Below, in pieces: positions 21,101-31,789 of a DNA stretch of 64,000 bases (its first letter is position 1; each line of letters opens with the position of its first letter). The stretch comes from Linnemannia hyalina. Lineage: Eukaryota > Mortierellomycota > Mortierellomycetes > Mortierellales > Mortierellaceae. Under the pieces are notes generated by a model. It was given only the letters and a program-made list of their open reading frames with translations. It ran no database searches and had not been told where the DNA came from. The position numbers were made by a program, and so were the translations under genes. Location: positions 496,001 through 560,000 of the forward strand of contig JAHRHY010000005.1 in NCBI GenBank assembly GCA_019671135.1, read 5' to 3'.

Positions 21101-24100
21101 GGTCGCGAAGTTCATAGTATCTCATGGCAACAAGCGCGGCGTACTCGCGGTGAGTGGTCGTCAAACTATATAGGAGCAAGACATCAACGCAAATGAGCAT
21201 CTACGACCATAATACACGATTCACGCTCAGCTGTAGAAGCAACCACAAGCATATTCGACTTACTTGGTCATCTTCAGAATGGACCAGGTTGTTTGAGGCC
21301 GGATAAACATGAGCGAGCTAGACTCCTCGATCTTCAAGTGAGTTCGGAACACGACCTCGCACTGGCCCTTAGCCCTGGTGATCGATTGAACCTTGGCATA
21401 GAATGGTTTCGCACGCGCAGCGTTGCCGGTTGATGTGAAGATGTCCTTTGTGACTGGGTCCGAAATAACGACGATATCCTCAACCGAAAGACTGCTAGCA
21501 CTGTTGATAGCAATCTTCATATGGGTGTCCTGAAAGTTGTTGATCGAGACGCGATTGGCCACCACACCATTGATAGAGTCCGACGATGGACTGACCTCAC
21601 CCCGAGCGGCAATCAATTGCTGCCAGCATTCCAGCACAAGTAACGGCTCAAACGCCTTCACATAAGCCTCCACGGTGCCAAACCGCAATGGAACGGGCGC
21701 ATACTCTCGACCATTAGGTGGGCGGTCACCGGTTGAGGACACCTCCCATTGAAGGATCTGTGCGTGCAACCCGGCGAGGTTAGGAGTCAAGCGGTGGCGC
21801 CTGTGGGCATCGTCCTCGATCTTCTTGCGTCGAATAGCTCCTGTATCAACCACCGCGCCCTTTCCAACAATGTCGGTGAGTTCGAGGAGTTTGGTTTTTC
21901 GGGGTTCCTGGGGCTTGTTCCGATTGTTCCAGGTTTCCTCCGCATCGATGAGACTGCTGAGCCCATTGTCGTGTTTGCCGTCAGAGTCACTGTCCGAGTC
22001 CGTGTCGGATTCCGAAGCTGTGATCGGTTTCTTGAAGATTGGCTTCGATACCTGGCGTGCGATTTTGGTGGCGTCGACGATGTTTTGCCTCTCCTTCACG
22101 TGGTCCCTGCGCATCTGACTGAGCTTGCTGCCCTTCACCACCGGCAGAGGTCTCGTCGCGGGCTTGGAAGGCGTGATCGGCCGGAACTTACTGAGGGTAG
22201 AAGGAAGCCTCCTTGAAGATGACGCCGATCCTCCTGCTGGAATTCCTGTTTTCATTCCTGCTGCGCCGAAATTGAGCATCGTCTGGAACGGGTTGCTCGT
22301 CAACGTGCTGCGATGGAGAAGGTCCGAGCGTGACGCCGAGGTTGATGTAGGTATAGATGCAGATGCAGATGCAGGCGTTGGTGGCTGAGCCTCTGTATGC
22401 ATATCTTCATCATCAAAGTCCATGCTGGCCAAGTCAATCTCGCCAAGGTCATCAAAGTCGTCATCAGAGATCTCGATCGGGACGGATTGGTTAGTTGCAT
22501 CCTTGGACACCTTGGCGCGTGAGGGCGGCGGGATATGTCCATCAGCATAAGCGGTATGTCGGCTGAGTACGATCCAAAGCGACTCTCTCTGTTCCGGAGT
22601 GAGAAGACACTTGACTTTGGGGTCCCCTTCTGCAACCTTCGAAAGATACCGCATCACATCGTCGCCAATCACGCTGTTGTGGTCCGCCAACAGCTCGAGA
22701 ACCGCACAGACCAACTCGATAGCAGACGTACACAACGTGGTGTCTTGGGCAAACGTCCAATCGATCATCCGAGGAAGTCCGTCCTTCATGTCGGCCAAGG
22801 GCATGGTTTCCTTTTCAGCAGTTGGTGGCGAAAAATCGTCCGTATACTGATCTTGGCCGTCGATGTCAAGACCCTGCTTTTCAAACTCCAACAGGCGTTC
22901 AAAGTAGCGAATCTTACCGATAACCAGGCGACCGACATTCGCAACTGTGATCATCGTCTTGATAGTATCGCCTCGCTCCAATTGGTCGGCCCAAATGGAC
23001 CTGCCGGCCGTGAACGCCGCCTGAACTGAGAGCCAGATCGAGTTCCAAAGGTTTTTGATGAGCGACAGATGCTGGGCAATTTCCTGTGAAGAGGTGAGGG
23101 TGAGGAAGATTTGAAGGTAGAGACCGCCTTCACCGTCGATCGAATTATTGAGGAAGAGAATGGTGACCGACTCCAGCAGCAATTCAAACAACACTGCCGG
23201 AGTTCCTCCTCCGGGACTGCCTCGATCCCGAAAGTCTCTGAGAATGCTGTCCAGTTCCTCGATAACGCGATCACCACCAAATTGAAAAGCAAGGCGCAGA
23301 CAAGACGCCCGTGTCACTTCCTGCCAGGACAATCGCATGATGAACAGAGCCTGCGTTCTGATGTCGGCGTCAAAGTTGCACCAGAGCTTCAAGAGCTTTG
23401 CCAGAAAATGCCGGTTTTTGTTGCTGATGAGTTTGTTGAGCCACTGGGCTCCTTGTCCTGCCAGACACTTCAGGAGTATCATAATGGCGCGGGTGATGAT
23501 AGCCAGGTCGTCGTTGAACTTTGCGCACACGTCGAGGGTTGATTTGCTGAAGGTCGGTCGAATCTCCATTCTCGGTAAAAGCGCCAACTTCGACACTTGG
23601 TCCACCAGACCCGTCTGCCACTCCATCAAACATCGCGCAGCGCCCTCGTCCGATGTCGTGAGGGCCGCCGATTGGGCTAGCCGAAGCCAAATAGTCGTGT
23701 TCGCTGTCTCGAGGTTGGCGGTGCTCGCCTCTGCCGGTTGGGTATTTTTGCGTTCCTTCTCTGCTCGGGCCACCCCTGTAGCTGCGGCGTAGTTACTCCA
23801 CAGGACTTCTACCTCTCCCTCCAACAATGCCGTTACCATTCCCTTGCCTGCATCCGCAAGCTGCGTCGCCATTACTTGGATCCGTCTCGCCGCACCATCG
23901 TGCAGTCCCTCAGTCGACAAGGAGTTCGGTCCAAGCGCACATATAGAGGCAATCCAAGACCAATGCGGCTCCAAGATTCGCGCCACAGCTGGCAACTCGG
24001 CATGCTTCTGTAGTTCGTCCAGTAGCCGGTACACCGAGGTAAGCATCTCTAGGTCGTACTCTAGATAGACGTTGTCAGGTCGGGTTCCTGTCTCCATGGT

Positions 24101-25606
24101 AGAGTTCTCCTGCGTTGTCCGTCGAACCATACGGTCACTCATAGCCTCCAACAGTGCGAATATCGTCGCCTCCAAGACATCAGGCAGTGAATACAGGACG
24201 GCGAAGGACTTGACAAAGCTGATGGTCCAGATGGTGTACTGCCCATATGTTTGTGGTGCTGGCTCGGAGGATGATCCAGATACGGCAGGTTGTTCCTTCA
24301 TAGCAAGTGTGGCAATGTATTCCAATGTTCCTGGGTGCGTGAAAACTGATCGAAAAACCTTGACTGCTCCAGCAAGACCCGTCGAGGATGCTCCTTGACC
24401 CGACCAATACTCCCATTTGAGCTGCCCAATCAATGCAAATAACATCCTGGTTAACTCGCGCATGAGAATCGGCGGTGATCGTGGATCTTGAATCGTGCTC
24501 ATCATGAACTTTTGTAGTTGCTCCCAGGTATCCTTGTCTCCTCTGATCGCCTCACGAAGTAGGTTCACATCCACCGAGCCAATCATAGAGCGGATGACCC
24601 GGCATAGTACTGTCGGATCGTGTGAAACGGTGAATCCAAGCGTGTGTTGCTGTTGACCATTCGCCAAAGTCAATGTCAGCTTCAGCGACTCTGCGAACTT
24701 CTCCCAGCCTTCCCAGCGGTCTTGGCCCAATTTTTCTTCTGCGGATGCTGCGGTGTTTGTAGCGAGCGCCCAGGCGCTGATGGTGTGGTCGCTGTGGAGC
24801 ATAAGGAGCCATGTTCCTGGAAGTATAGATTTGATGACGAACTTTTTGGACTGGAGCATGTTGTGAAGGATTGAGAGGACAGGGCCGGCGATGCGGGTCG
24901 AGTATTCCTGGAGGAGCAGCAGTGTCGGATCGAGCATGACTTCACAGAGCAGGAACTTTTTTCTCCGCAGAAGACCAGGCGAGTATGGTTCCTGAGAGTA
25001 CCGCGTGGCTCGTTGGAGTATCCGGTCGCAGTCCCAGTCCAGCAGAATCCTGAAGAAATCGTCTACCGTCTCGTTGTCGTAGCGTTGCCGCAGACTAAAT
25101 TGGATACGAAATCAGGCGGTTAAAGATGTCATCAGATATAATGTTTACTAGTTGAAAAGGTTGTAGCGAGCCATGCATGATTCAATTCAGATCAATTCAA
25201 AAACATACATGTCCAAGTAGGTTCGGCGGTCTTGTATGTATGCCTCGGAGCACTGTACACACATCGCAAATGTGTGGTCTACGATGTTCTTGTACTGCTG
25301 AAGCGAGCTATTCTCGCTCAGGGAAAAGAGGTGCAGCAACTCCATTAAGACAGGTCGCAGGTCGCTGTCGCACCACCAATGAAGCAAAGGTTCCCGGAGG
25401 ACAGACTCCAACGCGCCTGTGAGGAACTGGTGGAGTGCTTCTGGAGGAGCATTGGGTTGTCTGAGTCGAGCGAGGAGGTCATTGAGGCGTGTGATTAGGT
25501 CCTGCGAGGGGGAGTCCTGTAGTGGGGGTGGCTGTGCGATGCTGGTTGTGGTTGTGGTGGTGGTGGTGGCAGCTGAGGCCGTGGAGGTGTCACCGCTGTG
25601 CTGCAT
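18140..25606 (-). CDS. SEN1: Sen1/senataxin-type superfamily 1 RNA/DNA helicase
   Basis: Sen1 terminates Pol II on non-coding and some coding genes and unwinds RNA:DNA hybrids in the nucleus. About nine exons encode roughly 2,200 residues, close to yeast Sen1. The N-terminal 1,400 residues (exons 25606-about 25209 and about 25096-21264) are helical-repeat-like and followed by an acidic/Ser linker. The helicase core is complete. It shows the Q-motif region VNTPQAQAIVGAIE, Walker A GPPGTGKTKTILG across a junction, DEAAQ (motif II), and GDPNQLPPTVIS (motif III). After these come SIQYRMHPDI (motif IV), DGFQGQEKDIIIFSCVRA (motif V) and DVRRMNVALTRARSSLFILG (motif VI). The C-terminal tail is basic and Pro-rich, with SPKRAKPQSSLFIKRK as a likely nuclear signal. 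The stop is at 18140. The start at 25606 (MQHSGDTSTAS) is chosen because an ATG 7 bp upstream closes at once. A palindromic repeat shared with the TOR promoter lies about 150 bp upstream. Confidence 0.95.
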
Positions 25607-25753
25607 CCTGCATGGATGGATGGATGTGAAAGAAATCAGGTATTGTCTATTTGAAGTCAGCGCCACCATTTGTGTTGAAACATGAGGTTGGGGGTTGTAG
25701 ACAGTCACGCCTGAAGCATTTCGATCGCAAAGACTGCACCCAACCAAGACCAC

Positions 25754-25836
25754 ACGATTTGTGCTCTCTTTTATGAGGTTTTCGCAATAACCCGCGTAAG
25801 CGGAATAGAAAAACCTCCTTAAGCGGAAAAGAATTA
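25754..25836 (-). repeat. CCGC-N4-GCGG palindrome repeat, SEN1 promoter copy
   Basis: Read on the minus strand, about 83 bp match the TOR upstream region almost perfectly. The order is GTAATTCTTTTCCGCTTAAG, GAGG, TTCTATTCCGCTTACGCGG, then TTGCGAAAACCTCATAAAAG and GAGAGCACAAATC. Two palindromic units, spaced about 22 bp, are present. The TATA-like CATAAAAG is oriented toward SEN1. Similarity ends at a TA next to the pogo-type element. Confidence 0.8.
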
Positions 25837-25914
25837 CACTAAATTTTTGAATTGGCTTGGTATTCAATAGAGACGGTTTATTCAGTCACATGACCGACCC
25901 TTGCGCCTGCCGTC
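25837..25914. repeat. Left terminal inverted repeat of the pogo-type element
   Basis: Contains TTTTTGAATTGGC, TTGGTATTCA and the 18-bp block TATTCAGTCACATGACCG, each found inverted in the right end in the same order. Confidence 0.85.
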
Positions 25915-25962
25915 CGATGACAAAAAAACAAAGAAAATGAATGATGGTAACGTCTTGTAGCA

Positions 25963-28091
25963 TCAAACAAATCTGGACCGGTTGAGGAGTGGAGTATCTG
26001 ATCTAGCGTCCTCGCCAACCTCGCCCTCGTTGTCTCTATTACCTCCCTCCTTAGACTTTTTGATCCTAGATGAAGTACGCGCGACTTGCTTGAGCAGTTT
26101 TCGAAGCTCCAAACTATCCTGCGATCCGTCGTCCTGCAACATTTGTCTCACAATTATCAAGCCATCAGGACGCAGCGGTTCGTATCCTCCTGCATTGTCG
26201 TCCAGGTAATTGAAGCAATCGTCTAAATCTCTTGGATCGATAGGAGAGCTACATGGTTCGCCATTGTGGTTGTAGTATTGTTGGCGAGCGGGTTGCGCTG
26301 GGAGAATCGCCATGTTGCACTACCAGCACTTCCATCTCAGCATCTGCAGCCACAGGTTGTGCTGCCAACTCCTCCTCTGCCAACTCCTGAGCATCTTGAG
26401 TTCCTTTGCGTACAATATTCCAGTTATTGTCGGCTCCTATTTCGACTATCAAGTGTTCAAAGTATGCTCTCTCCTGCTCTTTGAAATGATCGCGCATAGA
26501 GTATGTCGTCAGCTCGGATTGTTCCTGTTTGCTGGATAGTCGCCTTCGCAGCTGTTCACGCATCTCCTCTGGAAGTACTGGTGTTTTGGCAAAACAGTTC
26601 CGAATGGTCGATGCTTTGACATGATCCCAGGCGTAGGGTACGAGTGACCAGGCTTGTCCATTGGTGATCGCTTTTTCTTTGTTGTAGTTCCGAACGATGT
26701 TGGTTTCCTGACTGAGCATTTCTAGAAACGCGCGCTTGAAGACACTAATAACACCGGCGTCCAGGGGCTGGGTTACCGATGTCGACTGTAGGAGTAATCG
26801 TCGGATACGAAGAAATTTCCAAGGGGTGTTGTCGAAGGAACAACGCATGTCGATGTCGTTGTGGGCAGGACAGGAATCGAGAAGGAGAAGAGACGGAACC
26901 GCAAGTTGATCGTCGAACCTTCTCGGCCATTCGTAGAAAACATCGCTATTCACCCACCCTTTTTTCGTACGCCTTACGATCATCCTGTTCATCGCTTCCT
27001 TCCCCACAAGTTGCGCCATATGTTAGACTAATATAATTGTAGAGGGGATAAGATTATTTGATTAGAGTCAGTCAATAAATAATTAGCAAAGCAATTCTCA
27101 TCTGCGCATAAGTACCTACGTATAACCCATGGCTTCAGCGTGTCCATAGTGTCTGCCTTGAGGATAGACGAGCCCGTGGCATTGACACAAAATAAAATGG
27201 AAACTCGGGCAGTTCGATCAGCCTTGCCTCCAGCTATGTTCCCAATCGTGGTGTACGACTTGGAATTAAGCTCCCTCAAGTACAGACCCGTCTCATCGCA
27301 GTTGTAGATGTTCTCGGGGTTATACATGGCACAGAGCTGGCGGATCTCGGCAAGTTCTGGTTCAATCGCCTCCATGTCAACGGAACCGGCCTCATCCCTA
27401 AGCTGGCAATAGGCGATCCGATGGCGTTTCTTGAATGCGTCAAACCACGAAGTAGAAAAGGACATCGGGGCTCCAATGTTGCTGCCATCATCGCCCTCGA
27501 AGCAGTCTTGCAGAACGGCAAATGTAACCTCAGCAGCAGTACGGAACATCTTGCCTGATACGGGGAGACACTCATTCCGCTGCTTCTCCATCCATTGACC
27601 AGAGCAGTCTCCAATAGCTCGTTCTTGCGCTTGACCATGCAGCAGGCGTCTTCGGGTAGCTCCACTGCCTTATCACGTATCGCCTTCTCGTTCTTGAGCC
27701 ATCCTTGCAGAGTCGTAAAAGGTAACTTGACTTCAATCATCTCGCCGAAGTTGCGGGGAGATGGACTCGAGAAGGTCGTTCTGGCGGTTAACGAGGTAGT
27801 GGAAGATATCGAGAAGCTCAACCTTGTTCGACAGCGTCATGCAATTCCTGGCCATCGATATCTCAAACTCCTTGACAGTTGGGAGCACCAATACGGCAGA
27901 AACGTCGTTGCGCCTGGCACAGTCCACGAGTTCCTGGTACCTCCTTGCCCACTTCTCGTGGAGCTCCTTGATGGTATATGTTTTTTTGAGTTGAAGGGGT
28001 GGGGGCGTTTGTCTCGATCGAGTTTTTTTTTGGATGCTGAGGTGATGGGAGTTGAACTAGGTCGTTTTTTAGAGGCGTTTGGCTGGCTCAT
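25963..28091 (-). pseudogene. Broken DDE_1 transposase of the pogo/Tigger type
   Basis: Successive pieces in different frames read as one transposase. The N-terminus is MSQPNASKKRPSS, basic. A CENP-B-like helix-turn-helix region follows with LSNKVELLDIFHYLVNRQND, then FTTLQGWLKNEKA. Next comes SFSTSWFDAFKKRHRI (second DNA-binding domain) and the first catalytic Asp in ENIYNCDETGLYLREL. After a probable intron (about 27110-27025) the frame resumes with KKGWVNSDVFYEW, the second Asp in LLLLDSCPAH and the third in SVTQPLDAGVISVFKRAFL. An acidic C-terminal piece ends at 25963. Frame changes occur near 27750, 27595 and 26310, so no intact protein is made, although all three catalytic Asp codons survive. 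The neighbouring core genes are intact, so sequencing error is not the simplest reason for several shifts in one element. Confidence 0.8.
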
Positions 28092-28158
28092 GTTGCGAAG
28101 GATAAGGGACTGGAGGAACAAAGCTACCTCGTTCTTTCATTTTCTTTCATTTTTTTTT

Positions 28159-28255
28159 GTCAGCAGACCGACGCAACGGCCGGTCATGTGACTGAATAGA
28201 TTGTCTTCACTGAATACCAACTGGGCCAATTCAAAAAAGTGAAAAAGTTGCACTG
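28159..28255. repeat. Right terminal inverted repeat of the pogo-type element
   Basis: The inverted counterpart of 25837-25914. It extends about 11 bp further at its outer end (inverted start CAGTGCAACTTTTTCA). Confidence 0.8.
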
Positions 28256-28717
28256 TTCGCAAAAACAAAGATTCGGTGCACGAAAATGCTGGCTGGACTA
28301 TGGCATAGGAATTACCACAGTTGCAGAATGGTGACAAGCAATCCGACTGATACAATATGTGCAATGACGCCACCATAACGCAGGATATATGAACAAGTCA
28401 TTCGTTGCTGGAAGCAATGAGAGAATATCCATACTACGGGAGTGAAAATTCTTCTCGTAACTGAATCAAACAGCATTGGCACAATCGCGTATTCACCTCA
28501 ATTAAATCTGATACCAGAAGCTGTAGAACGTGTCGCATATCAGTCCATTGTCATTAAGGGGATTGGAGGAGACTTGGGCACTACCTCAGACTCAGAGTTA
28601 CATTTTCTGGGGATGGACAGGCATGACGTAGAGTCATTTCAATCAGCACATGTAAAAGAAAATGGTATAAAAAGGGTCCCGGGCACCCGTTCAGCTCAAC
28701 CACCCTTACACATCAAT
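28256..28717. promoter_or_regulatory. Promoter region of the Rds1-like gene
   Basis: The 460 bp between the transposon end and the Rds1-like start codon. A TATA box (TATAAAAAGG, from 28666) lies about 50 bp before the ATG. TGACGTAGAGTCA, a bZIP-like composite, lies at about 28624-28636. The transposon therefore ends about 460 bp upstream of this gene. The open frame running through here from 28442 is considered leader, not protein. Confidence 0.5.
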
Positions 28718-29976
28718 ATGCCGTCGATTCTAACCCTTGCTTTAATCGCGACCTTATCCTTCCTAGGCCTTGCCAGCGCTGCACCTGCTCCGACTGTCTT
28801 TCGGACACCTATCCCTCCAGAAGCGCCCAATACATCGATCCATGAGAAGCCACTCAAAGGTCCCATTACTGCCCCGTTTCCTGTCAATAAGGGCTACAAG
28901 TCCGATGGAAAAATCCACGATCCTCTGCCAAAGCCTCACACTCCTGCCGGTGGCCTCGCTCTGAACGAAACCCCTATCTATCACCCGCTCTCCGACTTTG
29001 ATTACCAATCACTGAGCATGGCCTTGTACACTGAATGGATCGAGCTTGATCTCTTTCGTTACGCGCTTGAAAAGTTCTCCCTTGAAGATTTCGAGAAAGC
29101 CGGTTTGACCAAGGCCGACCGCGCTCTTGTTGCTTACATGGCCGACCAGGAGGTTGGTCATGCTACCAACGTTTACAACATGCTTGGCCCTGCTGCAGCC
29201 AAGCCCTGCACGTACAAGTATCCATTCAAGACCGTCCAGGAGTTCATCATTTTCAGCAAGCAAGTTACCAGAATCGGCGAAGCAGGTGTCCTCGGCTTTA
29301 TTGAGCACCTGAACTCGCGACCTTCAGCTCAGTTGCTCTTGCAGACCGTTACAACTGAGGCTCGCCAGCAGATGGTCTTCCGTCAGTTTGAAGGACTTTT
29401 CCCATGCCTGTGTGGTTCCAAACCGCTATCACCCAGAGCGTGCAATGGTCGTTGCAAGCTCGCTACATTGTCTCTTGCCCCGCGATCAACCACAAGTATC
29501 CTTTGATCTGGCAAGTGTTCCCTGAGCTTCGTATCGTCAACAACCCCAACAGTACCGATCCTCATTTTGGTCCTGCCATTTCCACTCAGCGCACTGCCCT
29601 CAGTTACTCTGGCAGAGAGGTGAAGTTTGAGTTTGACGCTCCTGGCAAGCAAGTAGGCCCTGATGGCAAATATATTACCAGCACCAATGCTGGTGCGCCG
29701 AAATTCGCTGCCTGGATAAGTCAACTTAACGTCACATACACACCACTCGAGGATGTCAAGTTTCTCAAGGCTAATGGCGATGTGGCCGGCAGGTCCACTA
29801 CAAAGCAGCCCGATGTGCCCGAGCTTTACCCAGGTCTCACTACTCACGGACATCCTGTCATCAATGGAACCGTGTTTGTGGCCCTTGTTGATGACAATGT
29901 TAACGTTACTCCTGCGAATCTGAGCGAATTGAATGCTCACGTCGTTGCAGGCCCTGCCTTGTACCAGTCCGGTTAA
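28718..29976 (+). pseudogene. Rds1-like secreted ferritin-fold protein, frameshifted
   Basis: The ATG at 28718 opens a signal peptide (MPSILTLALIATLSFLGLAS) and then a ferritin-like domain typical of the fungal Rds1/stress-response family. Helix motifs ALYTEWIELDLFRYALEKF, ADQEVGHATNVYNMLG and TTEARQQMVFRQFEGLF carry Glu/His residues in helical spacing. At about 29399-29403 the frame must shift by one base: the first frame reads FEGLFPC and stops at 29506. The next frame begins MPVWFQTAITQSVQWSLQ and runs on as the expected C-terminal half to a stop at 29976. No intron borders are present there. One base appears to be missing in a T4C3 stretch. Either the gene is recently broken, losing about 190 residues, or there is an assembly error. 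The family is involved in stress or glucose response in fungi; its biochemical role is not established. Confidence 0.8.
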
Positions 29977-30617
29977 AATATAGTAAGTGTAAAAAGTCGT
30001 AGTCGACACAATAGTTCATCCTCCGGCTTTCCGCGCTCTCCTTTTGCAATTTTTTACTGTACTTTCAAAGTTACAGCCACGTCGTCTTTTATACCTTTAT
30101 CTTTCTAGTAATGGAGTCCTTCTTTTAGTACATATGTAGCAATACACTACTTCGATATGATATCACCGTGTCACCAACCTTATTTCAATCAGATAAAAAG
30201 ACGTCGGTATGTCTTGTCTCCTTGCAGAATTTGCAAGTCAGCTCGGTACATGATCCGTAAATCCAAGCAGAAATAACATCCTTATAATTTCAGTTTTCCT
30301 TATTAGAGGAACAAGAGGACCTCAATCTGGGACGGCAACCTTGCTGGCCAGAGGCTTTACTCAATTCTAATTCGAGCGCAAGGAGGCAGGCCCTTCATAA
30401 GGTTGAAGGCGCTACAGACCATCGATGTCGGGCTATAGACTTTCTAAGTCATGGAGTGAAGGACGATGGATCCGCGAGATGCTTTGCACGGGATCGCCCC
30501 AAACGCTCACTGTCCGTCAGCATATAGCCCTCCATCTGCTGTTGATAATTCCACAACAGCGGGAATAAGAATCATGCGGTCATTGTCAAGAGAAGGGTTA
30601 TTTCGAGAATTTACCTC

Positions 30618-30639
30618 TGTGTGTGTGTGTGTGTGTGTG
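30618..30639. repeat. (GT)n microsatellite
   Basis: About ten GT dinucleotides followed by a GA-rich stretch. Confidence 0.9.
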
Positions 30640-31089
30640 AGAGACAGAGAGAAGCAGGATTGTAAAAAGTAGAAAAGCAATATAAGAAAATACAACGGTA
30701 AAAGGAGAAAAGGCTGTTATTGAGAAAAGAGAGCGTTGAAGACAAAGAGTGATGGCAGGGTAGATCATGCGAGGAAGAGAACAAAAGAGGAACAATGGAG
30801 AAGTAGGGAACAAAAAAAGCAGTATATGAAAAGAATGCAAGAATAAAAAGGAAGGAGAGTATTGAAATAAAAGGAATAAAGACTGTAACCAGGCGAGATT
30901 GACCTTTCTCAAGGCAGAGGCTGGAGGTGGGGTGTGAGAGAGAAGATGAATGAGAGAGAGAGAGAGGGAGATGGGTTTTATGGTATTGACGAGGTGTATT
31001 CAGGTTACTAGGTAAGGATTGGCGCAGTCAACTGCGCTACGAGCCAACCGATCACTTTGTGCGACGCGACAGGAGGACGATGGGCGTGG

Positions 31090-31505
31090 GAACGGTGGCA
31101 AAGCGATGACGGCCTAGGAATGGTGGTGACAAAAAGGGATGTGAGGGCGTATGAGTGGTGGCAATAGCGATGAAGTCGTAAGAGTAAGGGCAAAGAAAGG
31201 AATGTGGGTGATGGCAAAGGCGAGTAATAAGAAAGAGCAAGAGTGACGGTAATGATAAAGGATGTCGAGAGGAGTGGGAGTGTTGGCAAAGAGCATATGG
31301 TGACGAAAAGTGCGGGGGAGTGCTAGCAAAATTGGGAAGGGTATGCGATTGGCGGTGGCAATGGCGATGGATGCGTGAAGGTGGTAACTAAGAATTGGAG
31401 GGCGCGAGAGCGGTGATGAAAAGGGAGTAGGGGCGGTGAGTGATGAAAAAGAAGGAGTAAGTGTGGTGAGTGAAGAAGAGAAGAGTGTGGCAAATGGAGT
31501 GTGTG
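31090..31505. repeat. Degenerate G/A-rich minisatellite
   Basis: Variants of GGTGGCAAAGCGATGA recur at about 31094, 31156, 31210, 31282, 31321, 31354 and 31489, with weaker copies between. Neighbouring copies are often 27, 33 or 39 bp apart. The array is diverged. Confidence 0.5.
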
Positions 31506-31789
31506 TGGGTGAAAGAGAGTAAAACATGTAAGGGCTGGGGGTGTCAGGACCATTTTCTCGCGCCAATCTATCATCTAACCAAGTGAGAAGGCGAACAGAT
31601 AGTTGTATATATTTTTAGGGGTTTTCATACTTAAAGGCCACCTCTGACCATCATACTTGCTACAACGCACCCTTTTCTCATTCACTCCTCTCTTCCCTTC
31701 TACAAACCATTCACACACCCTCCCTCCACCTGCTGGAATAATCTTCGGTTTGAAAAACATCATAAATATGAACACCTACCACTAACAAA

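Larger units (their letters stand above)
25837..28255 (-). mobile_element. Pogo/CENP-B-type (Tc1-mariner superfamily) DNA transposon, inactive
   Basis: A roughly 2.4-kb element with imperfect terminal inverted repeats of about 75 bp (25837-25914 and 28159-28255) around a minus-strand DDE_1-type transposase. The left outer end is shorter than the right by about 11 bp, so exact ends and the TA duplication are uncertain: TA is seen at 25835-25836 but not at the right edge. The transposase frame is broken at several points. Confidence 0.85.
29977..31780. other. Intergenic: repeat-rich, no gene
   Basis: The Rds1-like 3' region is followed by sequence without a credible gene. A (GT)n run lies at 30618-30639. 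From 30640 to 31560 the plus strand is strongly purine-rich, with a degenerate minisatellite from about 31090. Long minus-strand frames here are Ser/Pro/Leu/His low complexity. Confidence 0.6.

Noticed and set aside
21749..22216. Antisense open frames over SEN1, for example a 155-residue plus-strand frame
   Set aside because: Shadow of SEN1 coding sequence; no independent support.
28442..28717. Upstream in-frame extension of the Rds1-like gene
   Set aside because: A TATA box and a leader lie inside it, and the ATG at 28718 opens a textbook signal peptide.
31114..31566. 150-residue minus-strand open frame
   Set aside because: It is made entirely of a degenerate purine-rich minisatellite, with no domain and no leader.
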